Below, piece after piece: positions 8,063 to 16,598 of a stretch of DNA of 64,000 bases. Location: NCBI GenBank assembly GCA_050313295.1, contig JBNPLD010000003.1. One strand, written 5' to 3'. A program made the position numbers and the translations under genes. The DNA comes from S5-A14a sp022766365. Its GTDB lineage: Bacteria > Bacillota > Clostridia > Peptostreptococcales > Anaerovoracaceae. The stretch's first letter is position 1. Each line of letters begins with the position of its first letter. Under the pieces are notes generated by a model. That model was not told the origin of the DNA and made no database searches. It saw nothing but the letters and a program-made list of their open reading frames with translations.

Positions 8063-10015
8063 CTAATTTGCTTTGTTGTGTTTTCTAACTGAATATACAT
8101 ACATTGTAATCAGAAGTGCCGCAAAGAATGCCAATCCAATGAGATTGCCTGCGTTTTGGCCGAGGTTCAGCTTATCTGAAACGTTGATAACATCTGCAAT
8201 GTATACCTTGGCTCCGTGAGAATCAGTGCCGACCTGTATTACAGCAAGTATAGCAAGCAAGATTCCTACTAAACCTTCTCCGGCAATCAAACCTGAAGAG
8301 TATAAGATGCCTGAAGTAACGGCCTCCTCCCTTGCCTCTTCGCTTACGTGCTTCTTATTCTGGATATAATACTTCAGAAGTCCGCCGCACATTAGAGGTG
8401 TTGACAGATGAATTGGTAAATATACGCCTATTGCAACCGGCAGCACAGGAATCTGGAGAATCTCCAGTACGATTGCGATAAATACTCCTGTGAATACCAT
8501 ACTCCATGGAAGATTAGAACCCATTACACCTTCAATTACAAGCTTCATAAGTGTAGCCTGCGGTGCAGGAAGGTCCTTTCCGCCATATCCCCAAGCTTCG
8601 TTCAGCAAGTATAATATGCCGGCGATTGCCAGTCCCGAAGAAACAACACCTATAACTTCTCCCCACTGCTGTTTGTATGGAGTTGCACCGACAATATATC
8701 CTGTCTTAAGATCCTGTGACATATCCCCTGCCATTGCAGCTACAATACAGATAACAGTTCCGATCATAATAGCAGCAGCCATTCCCGTTGGTCCGGTTTC
8801 CCCGATTTCTTTAAGAACCAGAGTGGAAATCAAAAGTGTAGCTATAGCCATGCCGGATACAGGGTTATTTGATGATCCGACGATACCGACCATTCTGGAC
8901 GATACTGTTGCAAAGAAGAAACCGAATATTACTATCAGTATAGCACTTATTATATCGATCGGAATACCCGGATGTGCGACAAGTACCACTATTGCCAACA
9001 AAAGCATGGCCACAATAGGACCATAGCCCAGATCCTTAGAAGTTCTGTCAATTCTGATACCGTCAGCTCCACCCTTAAAGCTCTTCATACTTTCAGCAAA
9101 AGTTCTAACTATAAGCGGAAGCGATTTGATGAGAGAAATTATTCCTCCTGTAGCTACCGCACCTGCACCTACATATCTTATATAGTTATCCCAAAGATCC
9201 CAATAACCCAGTTCGGCGATAGGCTTGTCAGCCGGATAGAGAACAACATCTCCTCCAAAGGTTTTGATTAGGGGCATCAGGATAAACCATGAAATCACGC
9301 CACCGGCAAGCATCCATGATGAAATAAGAGGTCCGCATATATATCCTACACCTGCAAGAGCAGGAAGTACATCCATACCTATACCTGCACCGGGCAGCGC
9401 CTTAACCTCATAGTCAACCTCACTTGGAAACAACTTTATTCCATCTGCAATAAACTTGTATAAAGCTGCGATACCAAGACCTGCGAACACTGTGCCGGCC
9501 TTGGTGCCTCCCTCCTCACCTGCAATAAGAACCTCTGCGCAAGCGGTTCCTTCAGGGTAAGGCAATGTTCCATGCTCCTTGACTATTAAAGCCTTTCTGA
9601 GCGGAATCATAAATACGATTCCCAGAAATCCACCTGCGATGGCTACACAGGCAATTACCATGTACGATGGTACTGTTCCGATACCGTCCTGAGCCCACAT
9701 AAATACTGCAGGCAGAGTGAAGATAGCACCGGCAGCGAGGGATTCGCCGGCAGAACCTATGGTCTGAACCATATTATTCTCCAAAATAGAATCCTTCTTA
9801 AGTATCACTCTAATAACACCCATTGAAATTACAGCTGCCGGAATTGATGCAGAAACTGTCATTCCAACTCTCAGTCCGAGGTAAGCATTGGCTGCACCAA
9901 ATAGGACTGATAGCAACACACCCAAAATAATAGCAGTTGCTGTAAACTCCGGAACAACCTTATCAGCCGGAATAAATGGCTTAAAAGCGTCCGTTGGTTT
10001 ACCGTTCTTTTCCAT
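8063..10015 (-). CDS. OPT-family oligopeptide transporter
   Basis: A 650-residue integral membrane protein of the oligopeptide transporter superfamily (COG1297 type), a proton-coupled importer of small peptides or metal chelates. About 15 hydrophobic segments are visible from residue 20 to the end, with the family pattern NAYLGLRVGMTVSASIPAAV near the N terminus and glycine-rich segments later. ATG 10015 is preceded by GGAAGGAGA. It is the first gene of a unit that continues into the PqqD-like and small membrane protein genes. Together with pepD this suggests peptide scavenging, which fits a proteolytic fermenter; the actual substrate is unknown. Confidence 0.9.
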   Translation of the reverse strand: MEKNGKPTDAFKPFIPADKVVPEFTATAIILGVLLSVLFGAANAYLGLRVGMTVSASIPAAVISMGVIRVILKKDSILENNMVQTIGSAGESLAAGAIFTLPAVFMWAQDGIGTVPSYMVIACVAIAGGFLGIVFMIPLRKALIVKEHGTLPYPEGTACAEVLIAGEEGGTKAGTVFAGLGIAALYKFIADGIKLFPSEVDYEVKALPGAGIGMDVLPALAGVGYICGPLISSWMLAGGVISWFILMPLIKTFGGDVVLYPADKPIAELGYWDLWDNYIRYVGAGAVATGGIISLIKSLPLIVRTFAESMKSFKGGADGIRIDRTSKDLGYGPIVAMLLLAIVVLVAHPGIPIDIISAILIVIFGFFFATVSSRMVGIVGSSNNPVSGMAIATLLISTLVLKEIGETGPTGMAAAIMIGTVICIVAAMAGDMSQDLKTGYIVGATPYKQQWGEVIGVVSSGLAIAGILYLLNEAWGYGGKDLPAPQATLMKLVIEGVMGSNLPWSMVFTGVFIAIVLEILQIPVLPVAIGVYLPIHLSTPLMCGGLLKYYIQNKKHVSEEAREEAVTSGILYSSGLIAGEGLVGILLAILAVIQVGTDSHGAKVYIADVINVSDKLNLGQNAGNLIGLAFFAALLITMYVYSVRKHNKAN

Positions 10016-10080
10016 AAAAAAATATCTCCTTCCAATAATTTTGCATAAAATTGTTCTAATAAAAAGTCCAATGCTTTTTT

Positions 10081-10089
10081 ATTATAGCA
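10081..10089 (-). promoter_or_regulatory. Extended -10 promoter of the OPT operon
   Basis: On the minus strand TGCTATAAT (complement of 10081-10089) is a perfect extended -10 element, 66 bases upstream of the transporter start. No good -35 box is present at 16-18 bases, as is usual for this class. Confidence 0.5.
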
Positions 10090-10113
10090 CAAGCCACTTA
10101 AAAATTAAAGAAA

Positions 10114-10145
10114 AAACAAAAAAAGCCACAGTTAAATTATGTGGC
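10114..10145 (-). terminator. Terminator of yicC
   Basis: Minus-strand stem GCCACA/TGTGGC (10125-10130 with 10140-10145) with a nine-base loop, followed by TTTTTTTG. It lies between the yicC stop codon and the OPT promoter. Confidence 0.8.
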
Positions 10146-10199
10146 AATATTAAAAGATTCTGAGATTTTCTGTTGTTTATAACAAAATTCTTGATGTAA

Positions 10200-11084
10200 T
10201 TACTCTATATTTTGTACTTGTTCTCTAATTTTTTCAATCTCCGACTTCGCCTCCAGAACCAGATTAGTTATAGACAAATCACTTGCTTTTGATCCTATGG
10301 TATTTGCCTCACGATTCATCTCCTGAGCGAGAAAATCAAGTCGCTTACCTACACTTTCATCATCTGAAGAAATTATGCGCTCCACCTGGTTAATATGACT
10401 GTTGAGCCGGGTTATTTCCTCGTCTACGTTTGCCTTATCTGCAAATATTGCTACCTCACCTGCAATCCTATCTTTGAATCCGATAGTATCACTATCAATA
10501 AGATAGGCTATCCTCTCTTCCAATTTATTTTTATACATTCTTGGCACTTCATCAGCCAGAGGTTTCATATTATATACTATGGACTTTAAAGAGCCTAGAT
10601 GTCCTAGAATATCCGATGCTAATGCTCTTCCCTCCACAACTCTCATTTCATCAAGATGTTTGGTTGCCTCTGAGGTACTTGCCAATATTGCCTCTATGAG
10701 AGAATCCCTATTCTCTTCCATTGGTATTACAACAATTACATCAGGTTGCTTGGCAATGAGATCAATTCCCGGTATCTGATCCATACCACAGGCTTTCGAA
10801 AGCTCCATAAGCTTAGCCATATATTCAGCCGCCAGAGCTGTATTCACCTGAACATTCACCTGCTTCTCCCCAAGGTATTCATAGGAAAGCAGCACCTCGA
10901 CCTTACCTCTGTGTACTGTTTTGCGAATTTCTCCTTTGATTTTATCCTCGGCGAATCCCAAAGACTTGGACATTCTGAAAGCAAAATCGCTATACTTGTG
11001 ATTTACTGTTTTCAATTCTACAACGACTCTGTAATCCTGATTTATAAACTCTCCTCGCCCATAGCCTGTCATACTTTTTATCAT
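10200..11084 (-). CDS. yicC: YicC/YloC-family endoribonuclease
   Basis: A 294-residue protein of the YicC family, recently shown in enterobacteria and Bacillus to be an endoribonuclease acting in RNA turnover. Diagnostic regions are the N-terminal IKSMTGYGRG and VELKTVNHKY and the C-terminal DFLAQEMNREANTIGSKASD stretch. The central part is helical and charged. ATG 11084 follows AAGGAG; the longer open frame upstream lacks family residues. It is a single gene, divergent from rqcH and closed by a terminator. Confidence 0.92.
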   Translation of the reverse strand: MIKSMTGYGRGEFINQDYRVVVELKTVNHKYSDFAFRMSKSLGFAEDKIKGEIRKTVHRGKVEVLLSYEYLGEKQVNVQVNTALAAEYMAKLMELSKACGMDQIPGIDLIAKQPDVIVVIPMEENRDSLIEAILASTSEATKHLDEMRVVEGRALASDILGHLGSLKSIVYNMKPLADEVPRMYKNKLEERIAYLIDSDTIGFKDRIAGEVAIFADKANVDEEITRLNSHINQVERIISSDDESVGKRLDFLAQEMNREANTIGSKASDLSITNLVLEAKSEIEKIREQVQNIE

Positions 11085-11115
11085 TATTTTGCTCCTTAAA
11101 ATTTCCTTCTCTTTC

Positions 11116-11144
11116 ATTATACCTAATCTTATGATAAAATTCCA
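11116..11144 (-). promoter_or_regulatory. Predicted promoter of yicC
   Basis: A perfect minus-strand TATAAT (complement of 11116-11121) lies 32 bases upstream of the yicC start, with a weak TGGAAT -35 box 17 bases further. It is adjacent to the divergent rqcH promoter. Confidence 0.4.
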
Positions 11145-11148
11145 TGTA

Positions 11149-11177
11149 TTGAGAGAATTCAATCAGACACATATTCT
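11149..11177 (+). promoter_or_regulatory. Predicted promoter of rqcH
   Basis: TTGAGA (11149-11154), a 17-base spacer and TATTCT (11172-11177), about 32 bases upstream of the rqcH start codon. Confidence 0.5.
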
Positions 11178-11208
11178 ATTAATAAATAGTGATTTAGGGA
11201 GTACATTA

Positions 11209-13119
11209 ATGGCTTTTGACGGAATAATGACATGGGCAATCTCCAAAGAGCTCGGGAACGAACTCGTTCTTGGCAAGGTTGAAAAAATATATCAGCCTGA
11301 AAAAGACGGACTTTTATTTCTTATACACACCAAACAGGGACGTCGCAAACTTTATGCTTCGGCTTCCGGTAACGGTCCGCGACTTTGTTTGACTTACGGG
11401 GAATTTAGGAATCCCGAACAACCACCTTTATTCTGTATGACTCTTCGAAAACATCTTCAGGGTGGACGCATAAACCGGATTTCCCAAAAAGATTCCGAAA
11501 GGATAATCGAAATTGATTTTCAAGTTCTCGATGAATTGGGATTTGAAATCTCTAAACGGCTTGTTTTTGAAATCATGGGCAAACATAGTAATATCGTTCT
11601 TGTTAACTTAAAAGACAACAGGATAATAGATAGCATTAAGAGAATTTCAATCGATATTAACAGGGCCAGACAGCTTCTGCCCGGGCTTACATACACTTAT
11701 CCGCCTGACCAAGGCAAATTCGGTTTTAAGAGATTTCTTAACCTGTCTGATGAAAATAAGTCATGGTATCTATCTAACAATTCTATAGATATGGATAAGG
11801 AAAAGCAGACTCTCGTTTCACTGCCTGCCGTTAATTGGGCAGATCCGGATGACATCATGGATAAAGTAGGTGGCATCTCTCCGATTGCCTCCAGGGTCAT
11901 TGCTGAAAAAGGATTCGCAATTTTGAGTTCCATGGCCGATAGAATAACTGAAAATGAACTTAAAACAAAAATATACAGAAATGACAAGAAACTCCTTGAC
12001 TTCCATATTCTCCCACTTTTTTCCTGTGCAGTGGAGGAGTCATCTCATTCATGTTCTGATTCAGAACCCAATACCTATTTAAAATCAGGCTCTGATTCAA
12101 AATCAACTGCTACAATAAAAATGGAAACATTTTCCTCTCCCAGCAGAGCAATTGATATTTTTTACCGACTAAAAACAGAAACAAATTATGTCAGACAAGC
12201 ACAGGCAAATCTTCAAAAACATGTCAAAAATGTTAGAGACAAACTGGGGCTTAAACTGCAGCGAATGGAAGAAGATGTCCTCAAAGCTGAAGATTCAGAA
12301 AAGCTCAGATTATACGGTGAGCTTTTAACAGCCAATTTACATCTTTTAAAAAAAGGAGAATCAGAAGCAAATGTAGTCAACTATTACACCGGACAAACCA
12401 TTGCCGTCAAACTCGATACATCCTTATCTCCCGGTGAAAATGCACAAAAGTATTATCGAAGATATGGCAAAGCCATGAACACTATCAAGGAAAAAAAGCC
12501 TATGATAGAAAACGTTCGTTTGGAGATTGACTATATAGATTCCGTCATTGAACATCTCAATAGAGCCGAAACTTTGAATCAAGTTGATGCAATTAAAGAA
12601 GAACTTATCGAAGAAGGATATCTCAAGAGGAAACCCAAGGGACATTCAGGCAGATATAGTGGAAATTCAGGAAAGAAAAAAAGCATAAAAGAGAAATCTT
12701 CAAGCAAATTAAATAACTCAGGCACAATCTCAAGGGGAAAAATAAAATCTCCCCTCACATACACCCTTGACTCGGGCATGAGGGTTATCGTGGGAAGGAA
12801 TAATAAAGAAAATGATGTTCTGACTATGAGAATGGCCTCAAAAACTGATATCTGGTTCCATACAAAGGACATACCGGGATCCCATGTCATTCTCTTGACA
12901 GATGGAATCAGTATTGAAGAAGTTGAAGAAAACGCACCGGAATGTATAAAAGCTGCAGCAAGCATAGCAGCCTACCACAGCAGGGGAAAAACTTCGGAAA
13001 ACGTCCCCGTTGACTACACACAAGCACGTTTTGTAAAAAAACCTTCAGGAGCCAAACCTGGAATGGTAATATTTAAAAACAACAAAACCCTATGGGTTAC
13101 TCCAAAACTCCCTCAGTAG
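11209..13119 (+). CDS. rqcH: Ribosome quality control factor RqcH (NFACT family)
   Basis: A 636-residue NFACT protein. RqcH binds stalled 50S subunits carrying peptidyl-tRNA and recruits tRNA-Ala to add C-terminal alanine tails that mark the chain for degradation; some members were annotated as fibronectin-binding proteins. Seen here: N-terminal NFACT-N domain (MAFDGIMTW, then MGKHSNIVL), a central coiled coil (about residues 320-470), a basic linker rich in Lys and Ser, and the C-terminal NFACT-R domain with DIWFHTKDIPGSHVIL. At positions 97-98, where Bacillus has an Asp-Arg pair needed for tRNA binding, this protein has Glu-Arg. A Ser/Asp-rich insertion lies near residues 280-310. ATG 11209 follows AGGGAG. 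Its 3' end overlaps the convergent alarmone synthetase gene by 23 bases. Confidence 0.93.
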   Translation: MAFDGIMTWAISKELGNELVLGKVEKIYQPEKDGLLFLIHTKQGRRKLYASASGNGPRLCLTYGEFRNPEQPPLFCMTLRKHLQGGRINRISQKDSERIIEIDFQVLDELGFEISKRLVFEIMGKHSNIVLVNLKDNRIIDSIKRISIDINRARQLLPGLTYTYPPDQGKFGFKRFLNLSDENKSWYLSNNSIDMDKEKQTLVSLPAVNWADPDDIMDKVGGISPIASRVIAEKGFAILSSMADRITENELKTKIYRNDKKLLDFHILPLFSCAVEESSHSCSDSEPNTYLKSGSDSKSTATIKMETFSSPSRAIDIFYRLKTETNYVRQAQANLQKHVKNVRDKLGLKLQRMEEDVLKAEDSEKLRLYGELLTANLHLLKKGESEANVVNYYTGQTIAVKLDTSLSPGENAQKYYRRYGKAMNTIKEKKPMIENVRLEIDYIDSVIEHLNRAETLNQVDAIKEELIEEGYLKRKPKGHSGRYSGNSGKKKSIKEKSSSKLNNSGTISRGKIKSPLTYTLDSGMRVIVGRNNKENDVLTMRMASKTDIWFHTKDIPGSHVILLTDGISIEEVEENAPECIKAAASIAAYHSRGKTSENVPVDYTQARFVKKPSGAKPGMVIFKNNKTLWVTPKLPQ

Positions 13120-13783
13120 TGTTTGAAAATTCAGATCCTTCCGGAGCCTTGAGAGCTTCCCTTATTTTCTGCATTCTCAGGTCGGTGTTTGCAATAGTAT
13201 CGGCACAGTCCTTAAGGTCTTTGCCGATTTTTTCTGCCTGCTTCACATCATGTTTATATTTTATCTGGTGTTCCAAACTCGCCCAAAAATTCATGGCAAC
13301 GGTTCTTATTTGGACCTCCACTCGCATGGGTCTTTTTTCATTTGAAAAAAACACCGGAACCTCTACTATCATATGGTAGCTTCTGTACCCATTTGGTTTG
13401 GGTTTCTTGATGTAATCTTTAATCATGATTACTGTAATATCGTCCTGTCTTGCGAGCATTCTTGCAACCTCATAGATATCATCTACAAATGAGCAGATAA
13501 CCCGTATTCCTGCCACGTCATTCAAGTTTGCCTCTATGGACTCCAGTGAGATTTCATTCCCCTGCCTGATCAGTTTCTCCAATATGCTGGCATCCTTTTT
13601 TCTTCTGGTCTGAATTGACGATATGGGGCTTTCATCGCTCACAAGAGCAAGTTCACTGTTTAAAATCTCAAGTTTCGTGCCTACCTCTCTTATTGCGGAG
13701 TCATACCTCATCATGAGAATCTCATATTCCTTCTGAGCTCTGAGTTTATCAAATTCCTTGGTGATTCTTTTATCTACAGCCAT
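13097..13783 (-). CDS. Small alarmone synthetase (RelA/SpoT domain GTP pyrophosphokinase)
   Basis: A 228-residue single-domain (p)ppGpp synthetase of the YjbM/YwaC (RelQ/RelP) type, transferring pyrophosphate from ATP to GDP or GTP. Conserved synthetase motifs are visible: DVAGIRVIC, the GTP-binding loop KPKPNGYRSYH and EVQIRTVAMNFWASLEH. No hydrolase, TGS or ACT domain is present. The start is either ATG 13783, seven bases after GAGG, or the ATG at 13795 that overlaps the stop codon of the upstream hydrolase gene as ATGA; both imply translational coupling with that gene. Its coding end runs 23 bases into the end of rqcH on the other strand. Confidence 0.9.
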   Translation of the reverse strand: MAVDKRITKEFDKLRAQKEYEILMMRYDSAIREVGTKLEILNSELALVSDESPISSIQTRRKKDASILEKLIRQGNEISLESIEANLNDVAGIRVICSFVDDIYEVARMLARQDDITVIMIKDYIKKPKPNGYRSYHMIVEVPVFFSNEKRPMRVEVQIRTVAMNFWASLEHQIKYKHDVKQAEKIGKDLKDCADTIANTDLRMQKIREALKAPEGSEFSNTTEGVLE

Positions 13784-13791
13784 TGTAAACC

Positions 13792-14655
13792 TCATCTCAT
13801 AATAACTTCATCGATGATAAAATCTCCGATTTTTTCAATTACTTTTTCCCCTGTCTCTACCTTATTCCCGTTATGTATCTCATGGAAATATCCCTCCCAT
13901 TCTACATACTCAAAATTCGGAGTACTGTTGTTTTGGGCTGCCAACGACCTGGATCCTTCAACTGAGCATATCTTATCACCACTTCCATGCATAAGGAGGA
14001 AAGGTTTTCCGGCACTAAGACCGTTATCCGTCCACGTTCCTTCATCAATTGCTTTTCCAATCTCAAATCCGTCCAAAGCACATCGCAGCGTAATATATCC
14101 GTGTACCATGGGGTTGCTTGCGTAAGGTTTTACATAGATAAGGTTCCCCAGATCTCTTTCATCGCATGAAGACTTAATCCTGGCCTTCGGAGTTACCTTT
14201 GCTGCTGTTTTCATGGTTAAATACAGGACCTTGGGAACAGGTCTGACAAGCCGTATCCACGGTGCAGATATGATGAATGCCTTCGGATGGTCGGAAAGTT
14301 TTCCTCTGTACTTATAATCCAAAGCAATGTTTCCGCCCATACTGTGTCCGTACAAAATTACAGGTTTGCCCGGATTTTTATCCTCAGCATAACTGATCAG
14401 TTTGTCGATACAACTCAGAATATCTTCCCGTGGTGCTGCATCTCCACGAATCCCTCCGGATATCCCATGTCCGGGTAAATCCATAGAATAGACTTTGATA
14501 TGTCTTTCAGAAAGCGATTTTGCCATGCGGTCATATCTCCCTGCGTATTCTCCGATTCCGTGAATTATCAACATCGTGGCTTCCGGTTTATCACAGTCAA
14601 ACTCATAGCCTGCTACCTTAACAGGATTTAAAGTCAAGCAGAAATTATCAAACAT
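13792..14655 (-). CDS. Alpha/beta hydrolase (monoacylglycerol lipase/lysophospholipase-like)
   Basis: A 287-residue serine hydrolase of the Hydrolase_4/PldB type. The nucleophile elbow GHSMGG, the oxyanion HGIGEYAGRY motif, the acid in GSGDKIC and the catalytic His in GYFHEIHN are all present. There is no signal peptide, so it is cytosolic. The likely substrates are monoacylglycerols or lysophospholipids, but this is from family similarity only. ATG 14655 follows GGGGAGG. The stop codon touches or overlaps the start region of the alarmone synthetase gene, so the two form an operon. Confidence 0.88.
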   Translation of the reverse strand: MFDNFCLTLNPVKVAGYEFDCDKPEATMLIIHGIGEYAGRYDRMAKSLSERHIKVYSMDLPGHGISGGIRGDAAPREDILSCIDKLISYAEDKNPGKPVILYGHSMGGNIALDYKYRGKLSDHPKAFIISAPWIRLVRPVPKVLYLTMKTAAKVTPKARIKSSCDERDLGNLIYVKPYASNPMVHGYITLRCALDGFEIGKAIDEGTWTDNGLSAGKPFLLMHGSGDKICSVEGSRSLAAQNNSTPNFEYVEWEGYFHEIHNGNKVETGEKVIEKIGDFIIDEVIMR

Positions 14656-14691
14656 TGTGACGTTTACCTCCCCATATCAATATTCTACTAT

Positions 14692-14720
14692 ATTATATCA
14701 AAAATAGCATCCGATTATAA
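14692..14720 (-). promoter_or_regulatory. Predicted promoter of the hydrolase-alarmone synthetase operon
   Basis: Minus-strand TTATAA (complement of 14715-14720), 17-base spacer and TATAAT (complement of 14692-14697), about 37 bases upstream of the hydrolase start. Confidence 0.45.
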
Positions 14721-14726
14721 CTTCCC

Positions 14727-14756
14727 TTGCTTCCTCATTGGTACATCCGCTATCAT
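14727..14756 (+). promoter_or_regulatory. Possible promoter of the Cys-rich microprotein gene
   Basis: TTGCTT (14727-14732) and TATCAT (14751-14756) with an 18-base spacer, about 42 bases before the microprotein start. A weak match, given weight mainly by the good ribosome site and terminator that follow. Confidence 0.35.
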
Positions 14757-14797
14757 CTAATCACCGGCAAAATTAAATTTATAAAGAAGGAGGAAGT

Positions 14798-14911
14798 ATG
14801 ATAAATAGCTGTGAGATTTGTGGAAATCCAAAAATGTTGGTGATTTTTAAAAATAAATGTGTATGCAGAAAGTGCATAGAATTCGTCAAGAACATTGATT
14901 TCCCAGAGTAA
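14798..14911 (+). CDS. 37-residue Cys-rich (zinc-ribbon-like) microprotein
   Basis: A very short open frame with five cysteines arranged as CxxC (5, 8) and CxCxxC (21, 23, 26): MINSCEICGNPKM opens the protein and CVCRKCIEFVKNIDFPE closes it. The spacing resembles the C4 zinc finger at the N terminus of ClpX and other treble-clef knuckles, with the rest of the host protein absent. An AGAAGGAGG ribosome site lies at optimal distance, a possible promoter is upstream and a hairpin with a T-run follows within 100 bases, all on the plus strand and opposite to both neighbours. I do not recognise a named family. A role in zinc binding or as a small protein partner is only inference. Confidence 0.6.
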   Translation: MINSCEICGNPKMLVIFKNKCVCRKCIEFVKNIDFPE

Positions 14912-14978
14912 AACTTCTCGGGTTTTACCCTTAATATTTCCGGCTATCCTGCATTTAACTCGTATCGCCGGCAGATAT

Positions 14979-15000
14979 AGAGGCTTAGGCCTCTTTTCTT
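14979..15000 (+). terminator. Terminator after the Cys-rich microprotein gene
   Basis: Stem AGAGGC/GCCTCT (14979-14984 with 14989-14994) with a TTAG loop followed by TTTCTT. The T-run exists only on the plus strand, so it serves the microprotein gene, not rluD. Confidence 0.65.
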
Positions 15001-15932
15001 TAACTTTTTAATTCCAGTATCCTGATTATTCTCTTGAAATCATCAGGTGGCGTTAAGGAAAACTGGAGAAATTCCCTCCTAATCGGATGAATAAATCCGA
15101 TGGTCTTGGCATGTAGCATTTGTCCGTTTATTTTCCACGGACTCTTTTTAGGTCCATAGAGGGGGTCTCCGACTATCGGATGACCTATTGATGACATATG
15201 CACTCTTATTTGATGTGTTCTTCCTGTCCTGAGTTTGCACTCTATAAGTGAATACCCTCTGAAATTCTTTATAACCTTATAGCCGGTATATGCAGGCCTT
15301 ATCGTTCCACTTATGCAGGTTTCATTGCTTTCTGCTTCAGATACAACTGCAGCCTTTTTTATCCTATTTTTGGAGTATCTGCCGATAGGATAGTCAACAA
15401 TCCCCTCATCTTCTTTAAAATTTCCTAGAACTATAGCCAGATAAACCCTTGTTACCGAATGCTTCTCAAGCTGTTTTTTTAATTCATTATCTACTTCATC
15501 TGTCTTTGCCACCATCAAAAGACCACTGGTGTCCTTATCTATTCTGTGCACTATCCCCGGACGATCCTCTCCTCCGACTTTAGAAAGATTGTCCCCACAA
15601 TGATGTAAGAGTCCACTCACCAATGTGGGCTCACAAGTCCCGGCTCCCGGATGGACAACTATTCCCCTTGGCTTATTGAGCACAATCAAGGAATCATCTT
15701 CATATATAATATCAAGATCCATCTCTGAAGGCAATGGAACCGTATCTCCGATTTCTGTAAGCGTATTTACATCAGGAATCTCGATACAGTAATCGGATGA
15801 TATGTCCAATTTCTTATCCTTTGAAGTTGAGGATCTGCCATTGACCAAAACCTTGCCCTGGGCAATCACCTTCTGCCACCGGCTTCGAGATATATTCGGA
15901 TATTTTTCGTTAAGATAGCTGTCAAGTCGCAT
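15000..15932 (-). CDS. rluD: RluD-family 23S rRNA pseudouridine synthase
   Basis: A 310-residue pseudouridine synthase of the RluA/RluD family. It has an N-terminal S4 RNA-binding domain (about residues 1-65, MRLDSYLNEKYPNISRS) and a catalytic domain with HRIDKDTSGLLMVAK, in which the Asp is the catalytic residue, and the family motif RTGRTHQIRVHM. RluD modifies helix 69 of 23S rRNA, but in Firmicutes several paralogues exist, so the exact target is uncertain. The start follows GTGAGGAG. It begins 21 bases after lspA, the usual lspA-rluD pair. Confidence 0.92.
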   Translation of the reverse strand: MRLDSYLNEKYPNISRSRWQKVIAQGKVLVNGRSSTSKDKKLDISSDYCIEIPDVNTLTEIGDTVPLPSEMDLDIIYEDDSLIVLNKPRGIVVHPGAGTCEPTLVSGLLHHCGDNLSKVGGEDRPGIVHRIDKDTSGLLMVAKTDEVDNELKKQLEKHSVTRVYLAIVLGNFKEDEGIVDYPIGRYSKNRIKKAAVVSEAESNETCISGTIRPAYTGYKVIKNFRGYSLIECKLRTGRTHQIRVHMSSIGHPIVGDPLYGPKKSPWKINGQMLHAKTIGFIHPIRREFLQFSLTPPDDFKRIIRILELKS

Positions 15933-15953
15933 TTCTCCTCACCCTCTGAAGTT

Positions 15954-16496
15954 TCATCTCTGTTTTTCCTTTTTTCCCTGTCCATTATCTACCGTATTTC
16001 CCTTAGGCAAGTCGAAAAATATTATATGAATTATAAGTATCATACACCCAACAGTCACTGCAATATCCGCAACATTGAATACCGGAGGAAAGAAGGAAAA
16101 GCTTATCATATCAGTAACAAATCCGAAAACTACCCTGTCAATCAGATTGCCGAGACCTCCGGCGATGACCATCGCAATCCCGAACATAACTGTTTGGTTA
16201 CCCTTATACATTCTGCACAGGATAAACGCCGCAATAACAATAGCTAAAGCAGATACGACTATCAGTCCGATACGATAGCCACTTAAGATGCTGAATGCCG
16301 CTCCTTCATTTTTGACGTACACAAAGCGCAGCAAATCCGGAATGATCGTAATTCCCCTTCCAAATTCATCTCTGTTTCTTACCGCACTTTTGGTGAAATA
16401 ATCAAGGAGCAGTATCACAGCGATTAAAACACCTTGAGTGATCACTGCTGACCCAGCAGTTCTTCCGAATTTATCTTTCCTCTGATTACTCTTCAT
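15954..16496 (-). CDS. lspA: Lipoprotein signal peptidase (signal peptidase II)
   Basis: A 180-residue membrane aspartic protease that cleaves the signal peptide of diacylglyceryl-modified prolipoproteins. Four membrane helices are visible (about residues 18-35, 72-92, 100-122 and 145-165). The two catalytic aspartates sit in GNLIDR and FNVADI, and the KNEGAAFSI motif is conserved. The N terminus carries a longer than usual basic cytoplasmic extension. Substrates in this window include the BMP lipoprotein, the trigger-factor-like lipoprotein and the small lipoprotein at 48.9 kb. Confidence 0.95.
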   Translation of the reverse strand: MKSNQRKDKFGRTAGSAVITQGVLIAVILLLDYFTKSAVRNRDEFGRGITIIPDLLRFVYVKNEGAAFSILSGYRIGLIVVSALAIVIAAFILCRMYKGNQTVMFGIAMVIAGGLGNLIDRVVFGFVTDMISFSFFPPVFNVADIAVTVGCMILIIHIIFFDLPKGNTVDNGQGKKEKQR

Positions 16497-16560
16497 ATCT
16501 TTAAAAAAATTCTCCGTATTGCTGCTACTATATATTGACTTAAATACTCATATATGTTAC

Positions 16561-16585
16561 AAAACAAAAGCGGGGTAAACCCCGC
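16561..16585 (-). terminator. Terminator after divIVA
   Basis: Stem GCGGGG/CCCCGC (16570-16575 with 16580-16585) with a four-base loop; the minus strand continues with TTTTGTTTT. It separates the sepF-yggT-divIVA unit from lspA. Confidence 0.85.
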
Positions 16586-16598
16586 CTGTCTATCAATT

